DNA of 64,000 bases from Tetragonia tetragonoides (taxonomy: Eukaryota > Streptophyta > Magnoliopsida > Caryophyllales > Aizoaceae). The stretch's first letter is position 1. Each line of letters opens with the position of its first letter. Positions 36,230-48,619 of this stretch are shown here, piece by piece. The translations under genes were made by a program, and so were the position numbers. The notes under the pieces were generated by a model. The model ran no database searches, was not told the DNA's origin, and saw only the letters and a list, made by a program, of their open reading frames with translations. The stretch is from positions 21,779,307-21,843,306 of the forward strand of contig CM076139.1 in NCBI GenBank assembly GCA_038025085.1, written 5' to 3'.

Positions 36230-37571
36230 ATGGTGAAATCCTTTGAAAACTTGTTCGATGCTTGGTGCAAAAATGTGACCATAGAAGACAAACTTAAATT
36301 GGCTCCGTTGCATGTCTCTACCTTGCTGACTTTAAAACCAACCAAAATATTGTGACCCCTTCTTCGATCTGCTCTGAATTATTGGGACCCTGACTTGCAT
36401 GTTTTCCGTTTCAGTAACTCTGAATTATGCCCTTTAGTTGAAGAATTCGCTGCAATCACTAACATGTCTGATGTTCTTCCTCCAGTTGTGCCTTATTTGA
36501 GAGATGATTTTAGTGGTTAGTACAGGAAATCCTTAGGCTTGTCATCTGCAGAAGCCAAAAGCATGATTCTTGGTGTTGATGTGGACTTGGTTCAACTCTG
36601 TGAAAAATTCGCTATTTCTTCTGAAAAAGATGTGATATTTAGGCGTTGCCGCCGACAGGCTTTTGTACTTTGCCTGTTGAACCGTCTATTGTTTGCTAAT
36701 GCAGAGTCTCCTAACTTGGGTAGAGCCTCGTTGTTGCGAGTGGTGAATTAAATGGCTGAAGGGCGCTCTCCTTTGCATCTGGTTGTAGGGGAAACTATTA
36801 TAGGGCTTGACAGGTTGAAAATCTCTCCTCACGAAGCTTTTTCTGGCAGCCCCCTGCTGCTTCAAATTTTGTTATGTGAGCATCTGAGGCTAATAGAGTC
36901 ACCAGAGAATATGATAGCTCGTGTCCCTCGAGCCTGGGCAAAGAAAACTTATACTGCCGCTAGCTTCTTGGTTAGGAAAAGGCTATATTCTGAAAAGACC
37001 CTTGTTGAATGGGATGCCTTTTTTCATGCAGGACCTATTATCCGTTGGCATGTGACCTGGTGGAGCTTGACTTCCTTAGTGGCTTGTGACAATTTTGTTC
37101 CTCATACTACAATACTGGGTCTGTACATGAGTACTTTCTTCTTCCCTTCTAGGGTCATGAGGCAATATGGATTGAAGCAGGTTATCCCTCGTCATGAGAC
37201 TACGAGACCGCATATCTTGGCTTTGACCACTGAATTTGCTGTGGATTGGGGAAAATACTAGCGTAGCCGGCCGCTGGACTGTACTTCGGGTGGTTGCCCC
37301 AACCCAAGTTTCTAAGACCTATCTAAACTAGCTTTCCTGCAGTGATGGAGAAGCGAGATGAGCCCTTCGTCATGAGGAGTGGGACCAACTAAAGCCTAAG
37401 TATGACTCAAGAACAGGAAGTAAGAAAAGAAAGGAAGGGCCTCATGTGGGAGGCTATCACGTACTGAAGAGAGGCAAGCCCCCAGCTCAAGGAAGCGATC
37501 ACAAGTCGCCCTCAAGCCAGGGTCCTTCAAAGAAGAACTCTTCAACGAAGACTTCTAAAGGGAAGGAGTAA
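36230..37571 (+). pseudogene. Antisense ORF with plant-mobile-domain-like region
   Basis: Starting at the ATG at 36230, one continuous frame to 37261 reads WCKNVTIEDKLKLAPLHVST, LRSALNYWDPDLHVFRFSN, LCPLVEEFAAITNMSDVLPP, FRRCRRQAFVLCLLNRLLFA, then LRLIESPENMIARVPRAWAK, SEKTLVEWDAFFHAGPIIRW and MRQYGLKQVIPRHETTRPHI. Order and wording match the plant mobile domain (PMD/aminotransferase-like) proteins, also known from extra ORFs of Tat retrotransposons. It is broken by in-frame TGA (36353), TAG (36518), TAA (36749) and TAG (37259), but no frameshift occurs up to there. A basic C-terminal tail (EEWDQLKPKYDSRTGSKKRK, later SQGPSKKNSSTKTSKGKE) follows in another frame to the TAA at 37569. Function in the element is unknown. 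Confidence 0.8.
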
Positions 37572-37849
37572 AGTAGTTTCCTAAGAAAGCAAGTCTAGTT
37601 TTTTTTAAAACAGTAATAAGAGTTTGTTTAGCTTAAACCCTCGTAATTGCACCTTTTTTTGTAACCTTAGTAAGTTAATCTTTTGCGATGTAGGCTTATT
37701 CTTTCAGTTGGAATAAAGATTATCACTTTTTTAAATGAGTTGAATGGAATTTTGGATTGATTTTGGCCGAGCCCCTTAAAAGGGTTACCTACGTATCCAG
37801 TGTGGAATCAGGCCAGCATAGATCGTTCAATTTGTGTACGTCCTTTTTT

Positions 37850-38390
37850 TTTTTTTTTTTTTTTTTAGACGTAGCACTTCTTCAGTTGGTCCATATTGGT
37901 GAGCTGACTGAACTCGATGCCATCAATGTCCATGAGTCTGACAACGCCTCCTGATAGGATGTCTTTGATGATGAACGAGCCGGACCAGTTTCGTCGAAAT
38001 TTGCCTCTAGGGTCAGTAACTAGGGCACGTAGTTCTTTCGAAACTAAGTCCCCTTCCTTTAAATTTCGAGGTCGAAGTTGAATGCTCTTGCCATGCGTTG
38101 CAGATACATGTGGGAGTGGTCTAGGGCCCTTAGGCGTCTTTCATCTGTGAACATGAGTTCTTCGTAGCGGGCTTGTAACCATTGGGTTTCATGAATTTCT
38201 CCCTCTAAGGCTATTCGCATGGAGGGTAGTTGGACTTCTATGGGTAGAACTGCTTCCATTCCGTAGACTAGGGAATAAGGTGTTGCTCCCGTGGAGTATC
38301 TTATGGATGCCCTATATTCCCAAAGGGCAAATGGGAGTTTTATGGGCAAATCTTTGTAATTTTCTACTATCTTTTCAATGATAGTCTTCA
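37850..38390 (-). pseudogene. Integrase C-terminal part of the Tat element (beyond the LARD)
   Basis: Continues the integrase of 46408-47239 across the LARD insertion. Reads TIIEKIVENYKDLPIKLPFA, LWEYRASIRYSTGATPYSLV, YGMEAVLPIEVQLPSMRIAL and LMFTDERRLRALDHSHMYLQ, the canonical tail of Ty3/gypsy integrases. After a frameshift near 38065 it carries DPRGKFRRNWSGSFIIKDIL and ends near 37860 in a poly-T/A tract. No chromodomain seen, as expected for Tat. Confidence 0.9.
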
Positions 38391-41022
38391 TGTAACACCC
38401 CGAATTTTCTACTAAAATAAATAAATAAAAATAAACAAACTCGAGCCAAAATTCCGGCAAATTTCCTTTTGTAAACACACTACCCAGCCTAATAAGGCTT
38501 ATAAAAACCTGCTTAACAAAAATATAAAACAAAATCCAACAACCTAGCGGAAGACTCTAATAACATCCGGAGCGCTACTGCCACACTCACTCATACGAAT
38601 GAGTGTAAGGCTCTTCAACTGAAAACTAATAATAACAATAATCTCAATATTAGTCTAGGTGGTCTATTTAATTACAACTTAATTATCTTAATAAAAGAAC
38701 AAACTACTATTTCATTGTATACGTCTATCTGAAACGTTCCTCACTGGCATCTGTATATACATAAACTTCAATCTGCAAAAAGGTGAGAATTTGCGATAAC
38801 TCACATCTAGTACGTAAAGCTCATTCTAAATTCAAATCAAGTCTAAACCTATAAAACATGCTTCAGTTCATATATACACTATAATCTACTTATTTTGCGT
38901 CTATAAATACCATAGCATTTACACTGAAGATACATCATCAATCATACACAAAACATAGGTATCAATCTTTAGATAACCTCTATAACTCTGGTTATCTTGC
39001 TAGTTTAAAAAGCTTTTATTATTGATCTTGCATTACTGAGTTGGGCATAAAGGAGAGGTTCCTAGGGCCGCCGCATCTCGGGGGCGTTTAAACCCTTGAC
39101 CACAACTGGGGGCCAAACGTGTTACACCTGCTGACCACAAGTGGGGGTCATAGCCACAACTGGGGGCTAGGTCACAACTGGGGACCGCAGCTAAGCTCTG
39201 GGGACGTCTCCCATATAACACATCTGGAGTACCCATAGGTTCCTACTGCCCAGAGCCATCTTCCACTTTACGTTATTAGTAGCTTAAGTGGCTTTTCATT
39301 TCTTTTGTATCTTAGCACATTAGCACACCACATCATATACTTTCTTAGATAGCTCATAACTAGCTTGTAGCAACTCTTGCTCATATAAAACATAATTGTT
39401 TCTTATGCTTTAGTATTATGAAACCACATCATAATTGAACATCTCGTTCAATCCATCTACTTGCTCATATTGTTTTGCTCAACTTGTAACTCAATAGCCT
39501 TTTAACATTTCTTTTCATTTCTCTTTGACTTCTGATAAATTCTTTTGTTGTCTAGCATGAGACAATTAGCTTATGACATCAAAGAAGAGTACACTTTCTG
39601 TTATCAAATAGCAAACCAAACATGTTCTAATACACTCATACATATCACATCCTCTTCCTAGTTCATCATCTCATAACAAATACTTTATGTAAGTTCCGTG
39701 TATACATGAGTTACCCAAGTTAATAGTCTATGTACAGAAGCAAACAGCCCATATGGCTTCCAAGCATAAGCTACTAAGATCCCAATTTTCTATAACAAGC
39801 ATAGTTTAGTCTAGCTAACTCCATTGCTAAACATGGAGCAACAATATGAAAAATACAAGTAAAGCACATGGTGTCTAACAAACCAAAAACCCCATCTGAA
39901 TTGCATCATCTATCCAGATCATAATTCCCTCAATTAATAACCAAGACATTGAGCGTTTTATCTTAAATTATACTCGTTTATGAAGCAACAGTAGCTACCA
40001 TAACCAATTAGAGCTAACTTGCAGGCTTTATTATCTAAGACAAATAATTCATACTCTTCCCAATTCACACCAAAACTAATTCAATCACGATTTACACAGA
40101 CACATAATTAGGCTCAAATTGAATGTAAAATGAACCCTACGTAATAGATGTAGTTACCTCAAAGCCATTAGGGTCCTAGTTGGTGATTCCCACATCCAAC
40201 TCCTTCCAATTCTACAAGAATTAGCAATTGGGTCACTTAATTAGCCCTAAATACTCTATTTCTATCAATTGAAATGAAAGAGGTAAACTAATTTAGGGAT
40301 TGAGCACTATACCCAACCAATCGGTATAGATAAAACGAGGGTGTGTCGGCTATGGCTGACCTCCGTGACAGGAGCCGTGAGTTCTTGCATCAGGACCGTT
40401 GACGAGGCGCAGCGGTTGGAGCTTGACTTGTGATGGTGAGCTGTGGTGGTGTTGTGGGTGAAGGTGGAGATGGCTTGAATTTTTATGGCGTTGGGTTCGT
40501 GGTGGTGATGCGTTATGGTGGTGTGAGATACAACTGAGAGTGAAATAAGAAGAAAGAGAGAAATAAAGAGGGACAAAAGAGATGGTTAAGTGGGAGATTT
40601 CTTAATCTACTAGGTTTTTTTTAATTTAGCCACTCTAATTTCTAGAATTGCCACCTGACTCTTGAAAACAAATTACACTTGGTTTCCTTCTAAGTTGACT
40701 TTATTGTGCTTGCGTATAAGTGTATAGCTAAAAGGCTTCAGTAACCAATATACTAACACTTAATCAAATCATTTCTTCATTTATGTAACTTGTGGTTATG
40801 TCTCCAATACTAAAAAAAGATTATTAACCAAGAACAGTACATAAATATAAGACCTCAAATATTGTACTACTAATACCACCATCTAATATGACCATTACTG
40901 TTTTACAATATCAATATGAATAAATATCAATATCTAATAATAAAAGAAATTAACTAACACCCAAGAAAAATTCTCCTTTTTTTTATTAAAAGAAAAATGC
41001 TATTAAAATACTGGGTATTACA
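38391..41022 (-). repeat. LARD 3' LTR
   Basis: 2632 bp; minus strand begins TGTAATACCCAG and ends GGGTGTTACA. Compared with the 5' LTR it lacks about 73 bp near 40349 and has extra copies of an ACCACAACTGGGGG unit near 39100-39180. Open frames within it are chance. Confidence 0.93.
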
Positions 41023-41037
41023 TTCTACCCTCCTTAC
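41023..41037 (-). other. LARD polypurine tract
   Basis: Minus strand GTAAGGAGGGTAGAA directly before the TG of the 3' LTR; primes plus-strand DNA synthesis. Confidence 0.8.
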
Positions 41038-43702
41038 AAAAAGTTTCGTCCTCGAAACTTGCGGAAAATAACTTTGTAGAAAATATGGGGTTTCACACTC
41101 TATCCCCCTTAATAGATTTTCGCCCCGAAAATCAAAACTTAAAAGAAACACAGTGGCAAGAGCACATAACAACTTAATCATAAACAAATTACTATGCTAT
41201 GCTTCTGTTGCGCACTCTGATCATCCTTTGTTCTGTCTACTACTTCTTTTGTCTATCATAACAAGTTAGAGGTAGACACAAAAGGTATATGTTGGTTTGC
41301 ATCCATTTGCTAAAACATGACGTAGCTTTCAGAATACAAGCCTCAGATCTGCATCAAGATCAAATTCACTCCCTAGAATTTCTCATATAGCACCACTTCT
41401 AGATAAAGCTGCATAAGCAACCTAACATTCCTCTTCAACCTGACCGTTGAAAGAGGTTAAAGCCCCTGATTGAAAGCCCATAAGTCACTTGATAATCATC
41501 CTTCCCAACTGAATCAGAATCCTAAAACAAATTTCACTTAATGACCCAGCAAAAGAGCTCTCACATATCACATAAGGAAGTCGATCAAAACTGACTCTGA
41601 ATTCAATTGTTCAATTCTCACATACTGAATGCCCAGTCCTCACTAAAACAGCTGTAATTTTCAAACCAGAGTTGATCTTTTAGTACTTCTAGTTTCTGTA
41701 GATCCCTAACTCATAGGGATATAACTTCTATGAAGACACCCCCTACAAAATCTGGCTGAAACATGCAGAAAAATATCCTTGAATGTGACCCTACAGCATT
41801 TCTTTCCTGATTCAGATCAGACGGATTTTACCAATCTGATGTGATTTCTCAAAATTCCACCAACAGTGGACACCTAACTAAGTGCTCAACCATGTCCAAA
41901 CTCCAGCAAAATGAAATACATCATTAGTAAGCACATAACTCCAAGCGTCAAATCTTATTTTCACTTCTTTTTTTTTTTTGGGGAAATAAATACACCATAA
42001 GTATTCTTAATACATAAATCAATCACTCATACTCACTTCTTCCACACATTCTTTTCCATTATGATGCTCCAGACATTATTTAACCTCAAGCCTTCTATTT
42101 CATTATATCCTTCACAATACACTTACAAACATATACAACTACAACCTTCTCCAGTTAACAACTCCAAGAATCATGAAATGATATTCTTAATTTTCTCTCC
42201 TTCACACCAAGCATTAACTCGTATAACAAGCATATACACTTAGCTCACAGGTCACCATTTTATACTATGGCAAAAACTCCAAATGCCATATAGGCTTTGA
42301 ACCTCATGTATCATTACACCATATCAAGGTAGTAATAACGTTGACAGATACTATTGCTATTACTTTTGAATTAGCTCCAAAACATTAATTCTCCCAGTCT
42401 CCCAAAGTCTACTCTTTTTTTTTTTCTTTTTCTTTTTTTTTCCAACAAACAGGAAGCTGTAAAAGGACATAAGTATTCAACATTTAAAACACATAGATCA
42501 TGTAATCTGTAATTGAACTTTAATTAATCGTAGATCAACTCCTGAGCGCCATATGCTACTGACATGATTCTCTCTTAGCTAACTCAAGCCAAATTCATAG
42601 ACTATATATATAACAATATAACTCAAGAAACAATCAGCACACATCATACATGTCAAAACAACTAGTTCTGTATTCATTTTTCAGTATTACCCCTATTTCA
42701 TCCAAGTATCTTCTACATAGTACGCGACTTTTAACACGTACAGCAAGTACACATAAGTAGCCATTTCATAGGAACTCTGTTAACCATGTCATAAGCACAG
42801 AAGGCTTCAAAATTAAAAGAATTCCAGACCAACAAATCTATCTAATACTCATTAGCTCATTCACTTATCCATATCTGATGGATCTGTTAAAGATACTCAT
42901 ATACTAGCTCTTTGTAACACCATCAGCCAACATGTAGGTTCATGTCATTGGTCACTTAGTATCCTCCTTTTTCTCCTCTTCTCTTTTTTTTTTTTTTTCC
43001 CCCTTCTTTTTTTTTTTTTTTTTCTACTTATGTTTCTATAAGAAATCGAAGACCTTATACGAAAAGCATTGCATATATGCACTCATAAGTCATAAGTGAC
43101 TAACTCAGCTTGTCACAAAGATTCACAAACAGAAAGTAAGCTTAACGTGGTAACAAAAGCCATAAAAGAAACACATTATTGCACACCCACTTAATGCACA
43201 GAGCATGCAGTATGCATTCAGGTTTTGAACTCTTCAATCATCATTTGGATGCACTTACACATCATTCCACTTGTTTGTCACATGACTCAACTAAAGTCTA
43301 GTTGATAGACTAGATCAATAGAACCATAACTCAAAAGCAATTACCACACAAATCATAGAAACAAGTTCTAAACTTGCCTTTTCCTCACATTCCAAATTCA
43401 CCCTAGCATGATTCTTTCATAAATGTAACAAGTAATCATTTACACAGCATAGGGAAAGTACACATAACTACCTAAGTACTAATTCATATAAGATACGCAG
43501 ATTACATAATAAGCAAGTAGAATTCAAACCTCAAAAGAATTTTAAAGCTATCAAACCTATCTAAAAATCACTCTCATACGGCTTAGTTATTCCATTTTTC
43601 CTAGTTTCCATTTTACCTAGTCTTGATTATTCCATTTGATCCTAAATAATTGAAGTAACGCTAAGATCATCAAGATCCTTGCGATAACACCAAGAGCGAA
43701 CT
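41038..43702. other. LARD internal region, non-coding
   Basis: About 2.7 kb of AT-rich DNA with several T-rich tracts (41970, 42415, 42985-43022). No frame on either strand shows gag, protease, RT or integrase motifs. Conserved secondary structure, expected for packaging in LARDs, cannot be assessed by eye. Confidence 0.75.
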
Positions 43703-43714
43703 GCTCTGATACCA
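43703..43714 (-). other. LARD primer-binding site (Met-tRNA type)
   Basis: Minus strand TGGTATCAGAGC, complementary to the 3' end of plant initiator Met tRNA, three bases from the 5' LTR end at 43718. Confidence 0.93.
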
Positions 43715-43717
43715 CTT

Positions 43718-46402
43718 TGTAATACTCCGAATATTCTACTAAAATAAATAAATAAAAATAAACAAACTCGAGCCAAAATTCCGGCAGAGTTCCTTTTGTA
43801 AATACACTACCCAGCCTAATAAGGCTTATAAAAACATGCTTAACAAAAATATAAAACAAAATCCAACAACCTAGCAGAAGTCTCTAATAACATCCGGGGC
43901 GCTACCGCCACACTCACTCATACGAATGAGTGTAAGGCTCTTCAACTGAAAACTAATAATAACAATAATCTCAATATTAGTCTAGGTGGTCTATTTAATT
44001 ACAACTTAATTATCTTAATAAAAGAACAAACTACTATTTCAATGTATACGTCTATCTGAAACGTTCCTCACTGGCATCTGTATATACATAAATTTCAATC
44101 TGCAAAAAGGTGAGAATTTGCAACGTCAACAATGCTGGCAACTCACATCTAGTACGTAAAGCTCATTCTAAATTCAAATCAAGTCTAAAAGTATAAAACA
44201 TGCTTCAGTTCATATATACACTATAATCTACTTATTTTGCGTCTATAAATACCATAGCATTTACACTGAAGATACATCATCAATCATACACAACATAAGT
44301 ATCAATCTTTAGATAACCTCTATAACTCTGGTTATCTTGCTAGTTTAAAAAGCTTTTATTATTGATCTTGCATTACTGAGCTGGGCATAAGGGAGAGGTT
44401 CCTAGGGCCGCCGCATCTCGGAGGCGTTTAAAACCTTGACCACAACTGGGGGTCATAGCCACGGGGCTAGGTCACAACTGGGGACCGCAGCTAAGCTCTG
44501 GGGACGTCTCCCATATGACACATCTGGAGTACCCATAGGTTCCTACTGCCCAGAGCCATCTTTCCCTTTACGTTATTAGTAGCTTAAGTGGCTTTTCATT
44601 TCTTTTGTATCTTAGGACATTAGCACACCACATCATATACTTTCTTAGATAGCTCATAACTAGCTTGTAGCAACTCTTGCTCATATAAAACATAATTGTT
44701 TCTTATGCTTTAGTATTATGAAACCACATCATAATTGAACATCTCGTTCAATCCATCTACTTGCTCATATTGTTTTGCTCAACTTGTAACTCAATAGCCT
44801 TTTAACATTTCTTTTCATTTCTCTTTGACTTCTGATAAATTCCTTTGTCCTTGTCTAGCATGAGACAATTAGCTTATGACATCAAAGAAAAGTACACTTT
44901 CTATTATCAAATAGCAAACCAAACATGTTCTAATACACTCATACATATCACATCCTCTTCCTAGTTCATCATCTCATAACAAATACGTTATGTAAGTTCC
45001 GTGTATACATGAGTTACTCAAGTTAATAGTCTATGTACAGAAGCAAACAGCCCATATAGCTTCCAAGCATAAGCTACTAAGATCCCAATTTTCTATAACA
45101 AGCATAGTTTAGTCTAGCTAACTCCATTGCTAAACATGGAGCAACAATATGAAAAATACAAGTAAAGCACATGGTGTCTAACAAACCAAAAATCCCATCT
45201 GAATTGCATCATCTATCCAGATCATAATCCCCTCAATTAATAATCAGGACATTGAGCGTTTTATCTTAAATTTTACTCGTTTATGAAGCAACAGTAGCTA
45301 CCATAACCAATTAGAGCTAACTTGCAGGCTTTATTATCTAAGACAAATAATTCATACTCTTCCCAATTCACACCAAAACTAATTCAATCATGATTTACAC
45401 ATACACACATAATTAGGCTCAAATTGAATGTAAAATGAACCCTACGTAATAGATGTAGTTACCTCAAAGCCATTAGGGTCCTAGTTGGTGATTCCCACAT
45501 CCAACTCCTTCCAATTCTACAAGAATTAGCAATTGGGTCACTTAATTAGCCCTAAATACTCTATTTCTATCAATTGAAATGAAAGAGGTAAACTAATTTT
45601 GGGATTGAGCACTATACCCAACCAGTCGGTATAGACAAAATGAGGGTGTGCTGGGGTTGGTGAACCAATTGGCGTCATCGTGGTGCTGAACAGTTGCCTG
45701 AAGTGGCGTTCTGGTGGTTCTTGTCGGCTATGGCTGACCGCCGTGACAGGAGCCGTGAGTTCTTGCATCGGGACCGTTGACGAGGCGCAGCGGTTGGAGC
45801 TTGACTTGTGATGGTGAGCTGTGGTGGTGTTGTGGGTGAAGGTGGAGATGGCTTGAATTTTTATGGCGTTGGGTTCGTGGTGGTGATGCGTTATGGTGGT
45901 GTGAGATACAACTGAGAGTGAAATAAGAAGAAAGAGAGAAATAAAGAGGGACAAGGGAAGAGTCGGTTAAGTGGGAGATTTCTTAATCTACTAGGTTTTT
46001 TTTAATTTAGCCACTCTAATTTCTAGAATTGCCACCTGACTCTTGAAAACAAATTACACTTGGTTTCCTTCTAAGTTGACTTTATTGTGCTTGCGTATAA
46101 GTGTATAGCTAAAAGGCTTCAGTAACCAATCTACTAACACTTAATCAAATCATTTCTTCATTTATGTAACTTGTGGTTATGTCTCTAATACTAAAAAAAG
46201 ATTATTAACCAAGAACAGTACATAAATATAAGACCTCAAATATTGTACTACTAATATCACCATCTAATATGACCATTACTGTTTTACAATATCAATATGA
46301 ATAAATATCAATATCTAATAATAAAAGAAATTAACTAACACCCAAGAAAAATACTCCTTTTTTTATTAAAAGAAAAATGTTATTAAAATACTGGGTATTA
46401 CA
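43718..46402 (-). repeat. LARD 5' LTR
   Basis: 2685 bp; near-identical to 38391-41022 apart from small indels, including a 73-bp segment at about 45651-45723 absent from the other copy. Ends AGTATTACA before the PBS. Confidence 0.93.
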
Positions 46403-46407
46403 CTTGA

Positions 46408-47239
46408 GGTTTTTGTTGGCGGCTTCTACTGCGCCATTGGTTTGGGGACGGTAAGGGGATGATTTGTGGTGCTGGATTTTGTAGTTTTTGAGGAGGGTGG
46501 CTGTCTCGGCTTTAAAATGGGATCCATGGTCACTGATAATTTCATGCAGAACGCCGTATCGGCAAATGATGTTATTCCTTATGAATTTGGACACTTGTTT
46601 GGAGGTAAGGACGGCATAGGATTGGGCTTCAACCCATTTGGTAAAATAGTCTATGGCTACTAGGATGTATTCATGTCCTCCCGAGCCTTTCGGGGTAATT
46701 TTACCAATGATATCTATCCCCCATGCGGAAAATGGCCAAGGAGATGTGAAGTTGTGGAGCATTGAGGGCGGCATATGCTGCAGGTTGGCATATATCTGAC
46801 ATTTCTTGCACTTCTTGACATAGTCGTAACAATCCCTTTCCATAGTGGTCCAGTAGTATCCCAGTCGTAGGACCTTTCTATAGAGCATTTGACCATTCAT
46901 GTGTGGTCCGCACATACCATTGTGTACCTCGTCCATAATCTCTGCGGCTTCTTCGGAGTTCACGCATCTGAGGTTGACCCCATTGTGGGATTTCTTGTAC
47001 AGAACCCCCTTGTATTCTATGTATTGCGCCGCTAAGAGACGGATGGCCCGTTGAGCTCTTAGTGGTGCGTCTTGAGGGTATATTCCTTTGGTGATGTAGT
47101 TGAAGACGTCTTGGTACCAAGGATCTTCTTCGATCGGAGCCAGGGTCATATCTGTGTCGAGGTTGTTGCAAAAGGCTGGCTCGCTTCTTCTTTGTATATA
47201 AACGGGCATCATGCTAATTGGATCGGGTATGATAACCAA
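46408..47239 (-). pseudogene. Integrase N-terminal and catalytic domain of the Tat element
   Basis: Frame from 47239: zinc-binding HHCC region (VHNGMCGPHMNGQMLYRK, then CYDYVKKCKKCQIYAN) and the catalytic core with all three acidic residues: WGIDIIGKI, IISDHGSHF and NGAVEAANKNLK. The chain is cut immediately after the catalytic Glu helix by the LARD; the rest continues at 38390. Would insert the cDNA into the host genome. Codons up to the break are open, so integrase was still readable when the LARD arrived or decayed little since. Confidence 0.93.
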
Positions 47240-47955
47240 GGATGCTAATTTGAATAGAGCATTCGCAAATTGATTATCCTCACGTGGAAGGTATGTGAAG
47301 GCTACCTCTTCAAAATTGTCAAGTACTTTATCTAAAAATTCCAGGTAGAGTGGCAGGCTCTCGCTGTGTACTTTCCACTTTCTGGAGACTTGGTTGATAA
47401 TCAGTAGAGAATCCCCATAGACTTTGAGTGTCCGGATTCCAAGGCCTACGGCTGCTTATAAACCAGTAATACAAGCTTCATATTCGGCCGCATTATTAAG
47501 ATGGGAGTATGAGCTTCATCTGGAGATACCAGGAGTACTCCTGCGCCATAACCCTTTTGGTTGGATGCCCCGTCAAAGTACATTTTCCAGCAATTTTCTT
47601 CAATTAAGTCCACATCTTCATCGGGGAAGTCATATTGCTCGTGTTCCTTGGCTGTGTGAGTGGGGTGCTCGGCCAAGTATTCCGAAACTGCGTGTCCCTT
47701 GATGGTCTTTGTGGGATCAAACTTCAGATCGAATTCGGATAACAAAACCGTCCATCTTGCGATTCTTCCACTTAGGACCGGCTTCTCGAAGATATACTTG
47801 CGGGGATTCATTCTTGACCTTACCAGTACATGGTGATTGAGCATGTAATGTCTGTTTCTTGGTGGCCCAGACTAGAGCTAAGCAGGTCTTTTCAAGGCTT
47901 GAATATCTGGTTTCAGAGTCGATGAATTTCTTGCTTAAGTAATATATAGCTCGTT
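47240..47955 (-). pseudogene. Second (archaeal-type) RNase H of the Tat element
   Basis: Frame 47844-47446 reads FEKPVLSGRIARWTVLLSEF, DPTKTIKGHAVSEYLAEHP and WKMYFDGASNQKGYGAGVLL (first catalytic Asp). After a frameshift near 47450 the domain continues with LKVYGDSLLIINQVSRKW (Asp) and YLPREDNQFANAL. An extra RNase H of this type after the normal one is diagnostic of the Tat lineage. Confidence 0.88.
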
Positions 47956-47956
47956 C

Positions 47957-48612
47957 TTAATCTTCTATGGCTTGGGCTAGCATAGCCCCCATGGCGATAT
48001 CGGTTACTGTCAAATAAAGGTTCAAGGGCAGACCTTGCTTGGGAGGAGCAAGAATAGGTGGGTTGGCTAGATAATCTTTGATCTTGTCGAACGCTTCTTG
48101 ACACTGATCATCCCACTCAATTTTGAGCCCCTTCTTCAACTTTTTGAATATGGGTTCGCATGTTATGGTGAACTTTGATATAAACCGACTTATGTATTGA
48201 AGTCGACCGAGGAACCCCCTAATTTCCGTTTCATTCTTGGGTGGCGGCATTTCAACTATTGCTTTGATCTTGTATGGATCAATTTCGATTCCCCTTTGAC
48301 TGACTACATAACCCAACGGCTTGCCTGACGTGACTCTGAATGCACATTTTTGAGGATCAGTCGGAAGTTGTACTTGTGTAACCTTTCAAAGAACTTGTGG
48401 AGCACCTGAATATGTCCGTCTTGGTGCCTTGATTTCACAATCATATCATCCATATAGACTTTGGCTTCTTTATGCATCATATCATGTAGCAAAGTTGTGG
48501 CGGTCTTTTGGTAAGTTGCACCTGCTTTTTTCAATCCAAAGGGCATGACTCTGTAGCAATAGGTTCCCCAAGGAGTTATGAACGTTGTTTTGCTCATACC
48601 TTCTTCAGCCAT
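47957..48612 (-). pseudogene. RT palm/connection and first RNase H of the Tat element
   Basis: Frame 48612-48304: TTFITPWGTYCYRVMPFGLK and the catalytic VYMDDMIVKS. A frameshift near 48310 leads to frame 48316-47957: GYVVSQRGIEIDPYKIKAI, GFLGRLQYISRFISKF and LPLNLYLTVTDIAMGAMLAQ, the start of the normal RNase H, cut by a stop. Confidence 0.92.
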
Positions 48613-48619
48613 CCGAACC

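Larger units (their letters stand above)
38391..46402 (-). mobile_element. LARD-like non-autonomous LTR retrotransposon (8.0 kb)
   Basis: Two long direct repeats (38391-41022 and 43718-46402), each TG...CA, bound a 2.7-kb interior with no gag or pol. A primer-binding site TGGTATCAGAGC (Met-tRNA type) lies 3 nt inside the right LTR on the minus strand and a polypurine tract beside the left LTR, fixing orientation. It sits in the Tat integrase with a 5-bp TSD (CTTCA at 38386-38390, CTTGA at 46403-46407, one mismatch). LTR length and PBS recall Tekay-type chromoviruses, whose proteins could have mobilised it; that is inference. Confidence 0.93.

Noticed and set aside
40307..45954. Secretory-looking frames (signal-like N-terminus, His/Thr-rich) at 40576 and 45954 on the minus strand
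   Set aside because: Both lie at the same place in the two LARD LTRs, where the downstream part differs because of the 73-bp indel; no conserved product.
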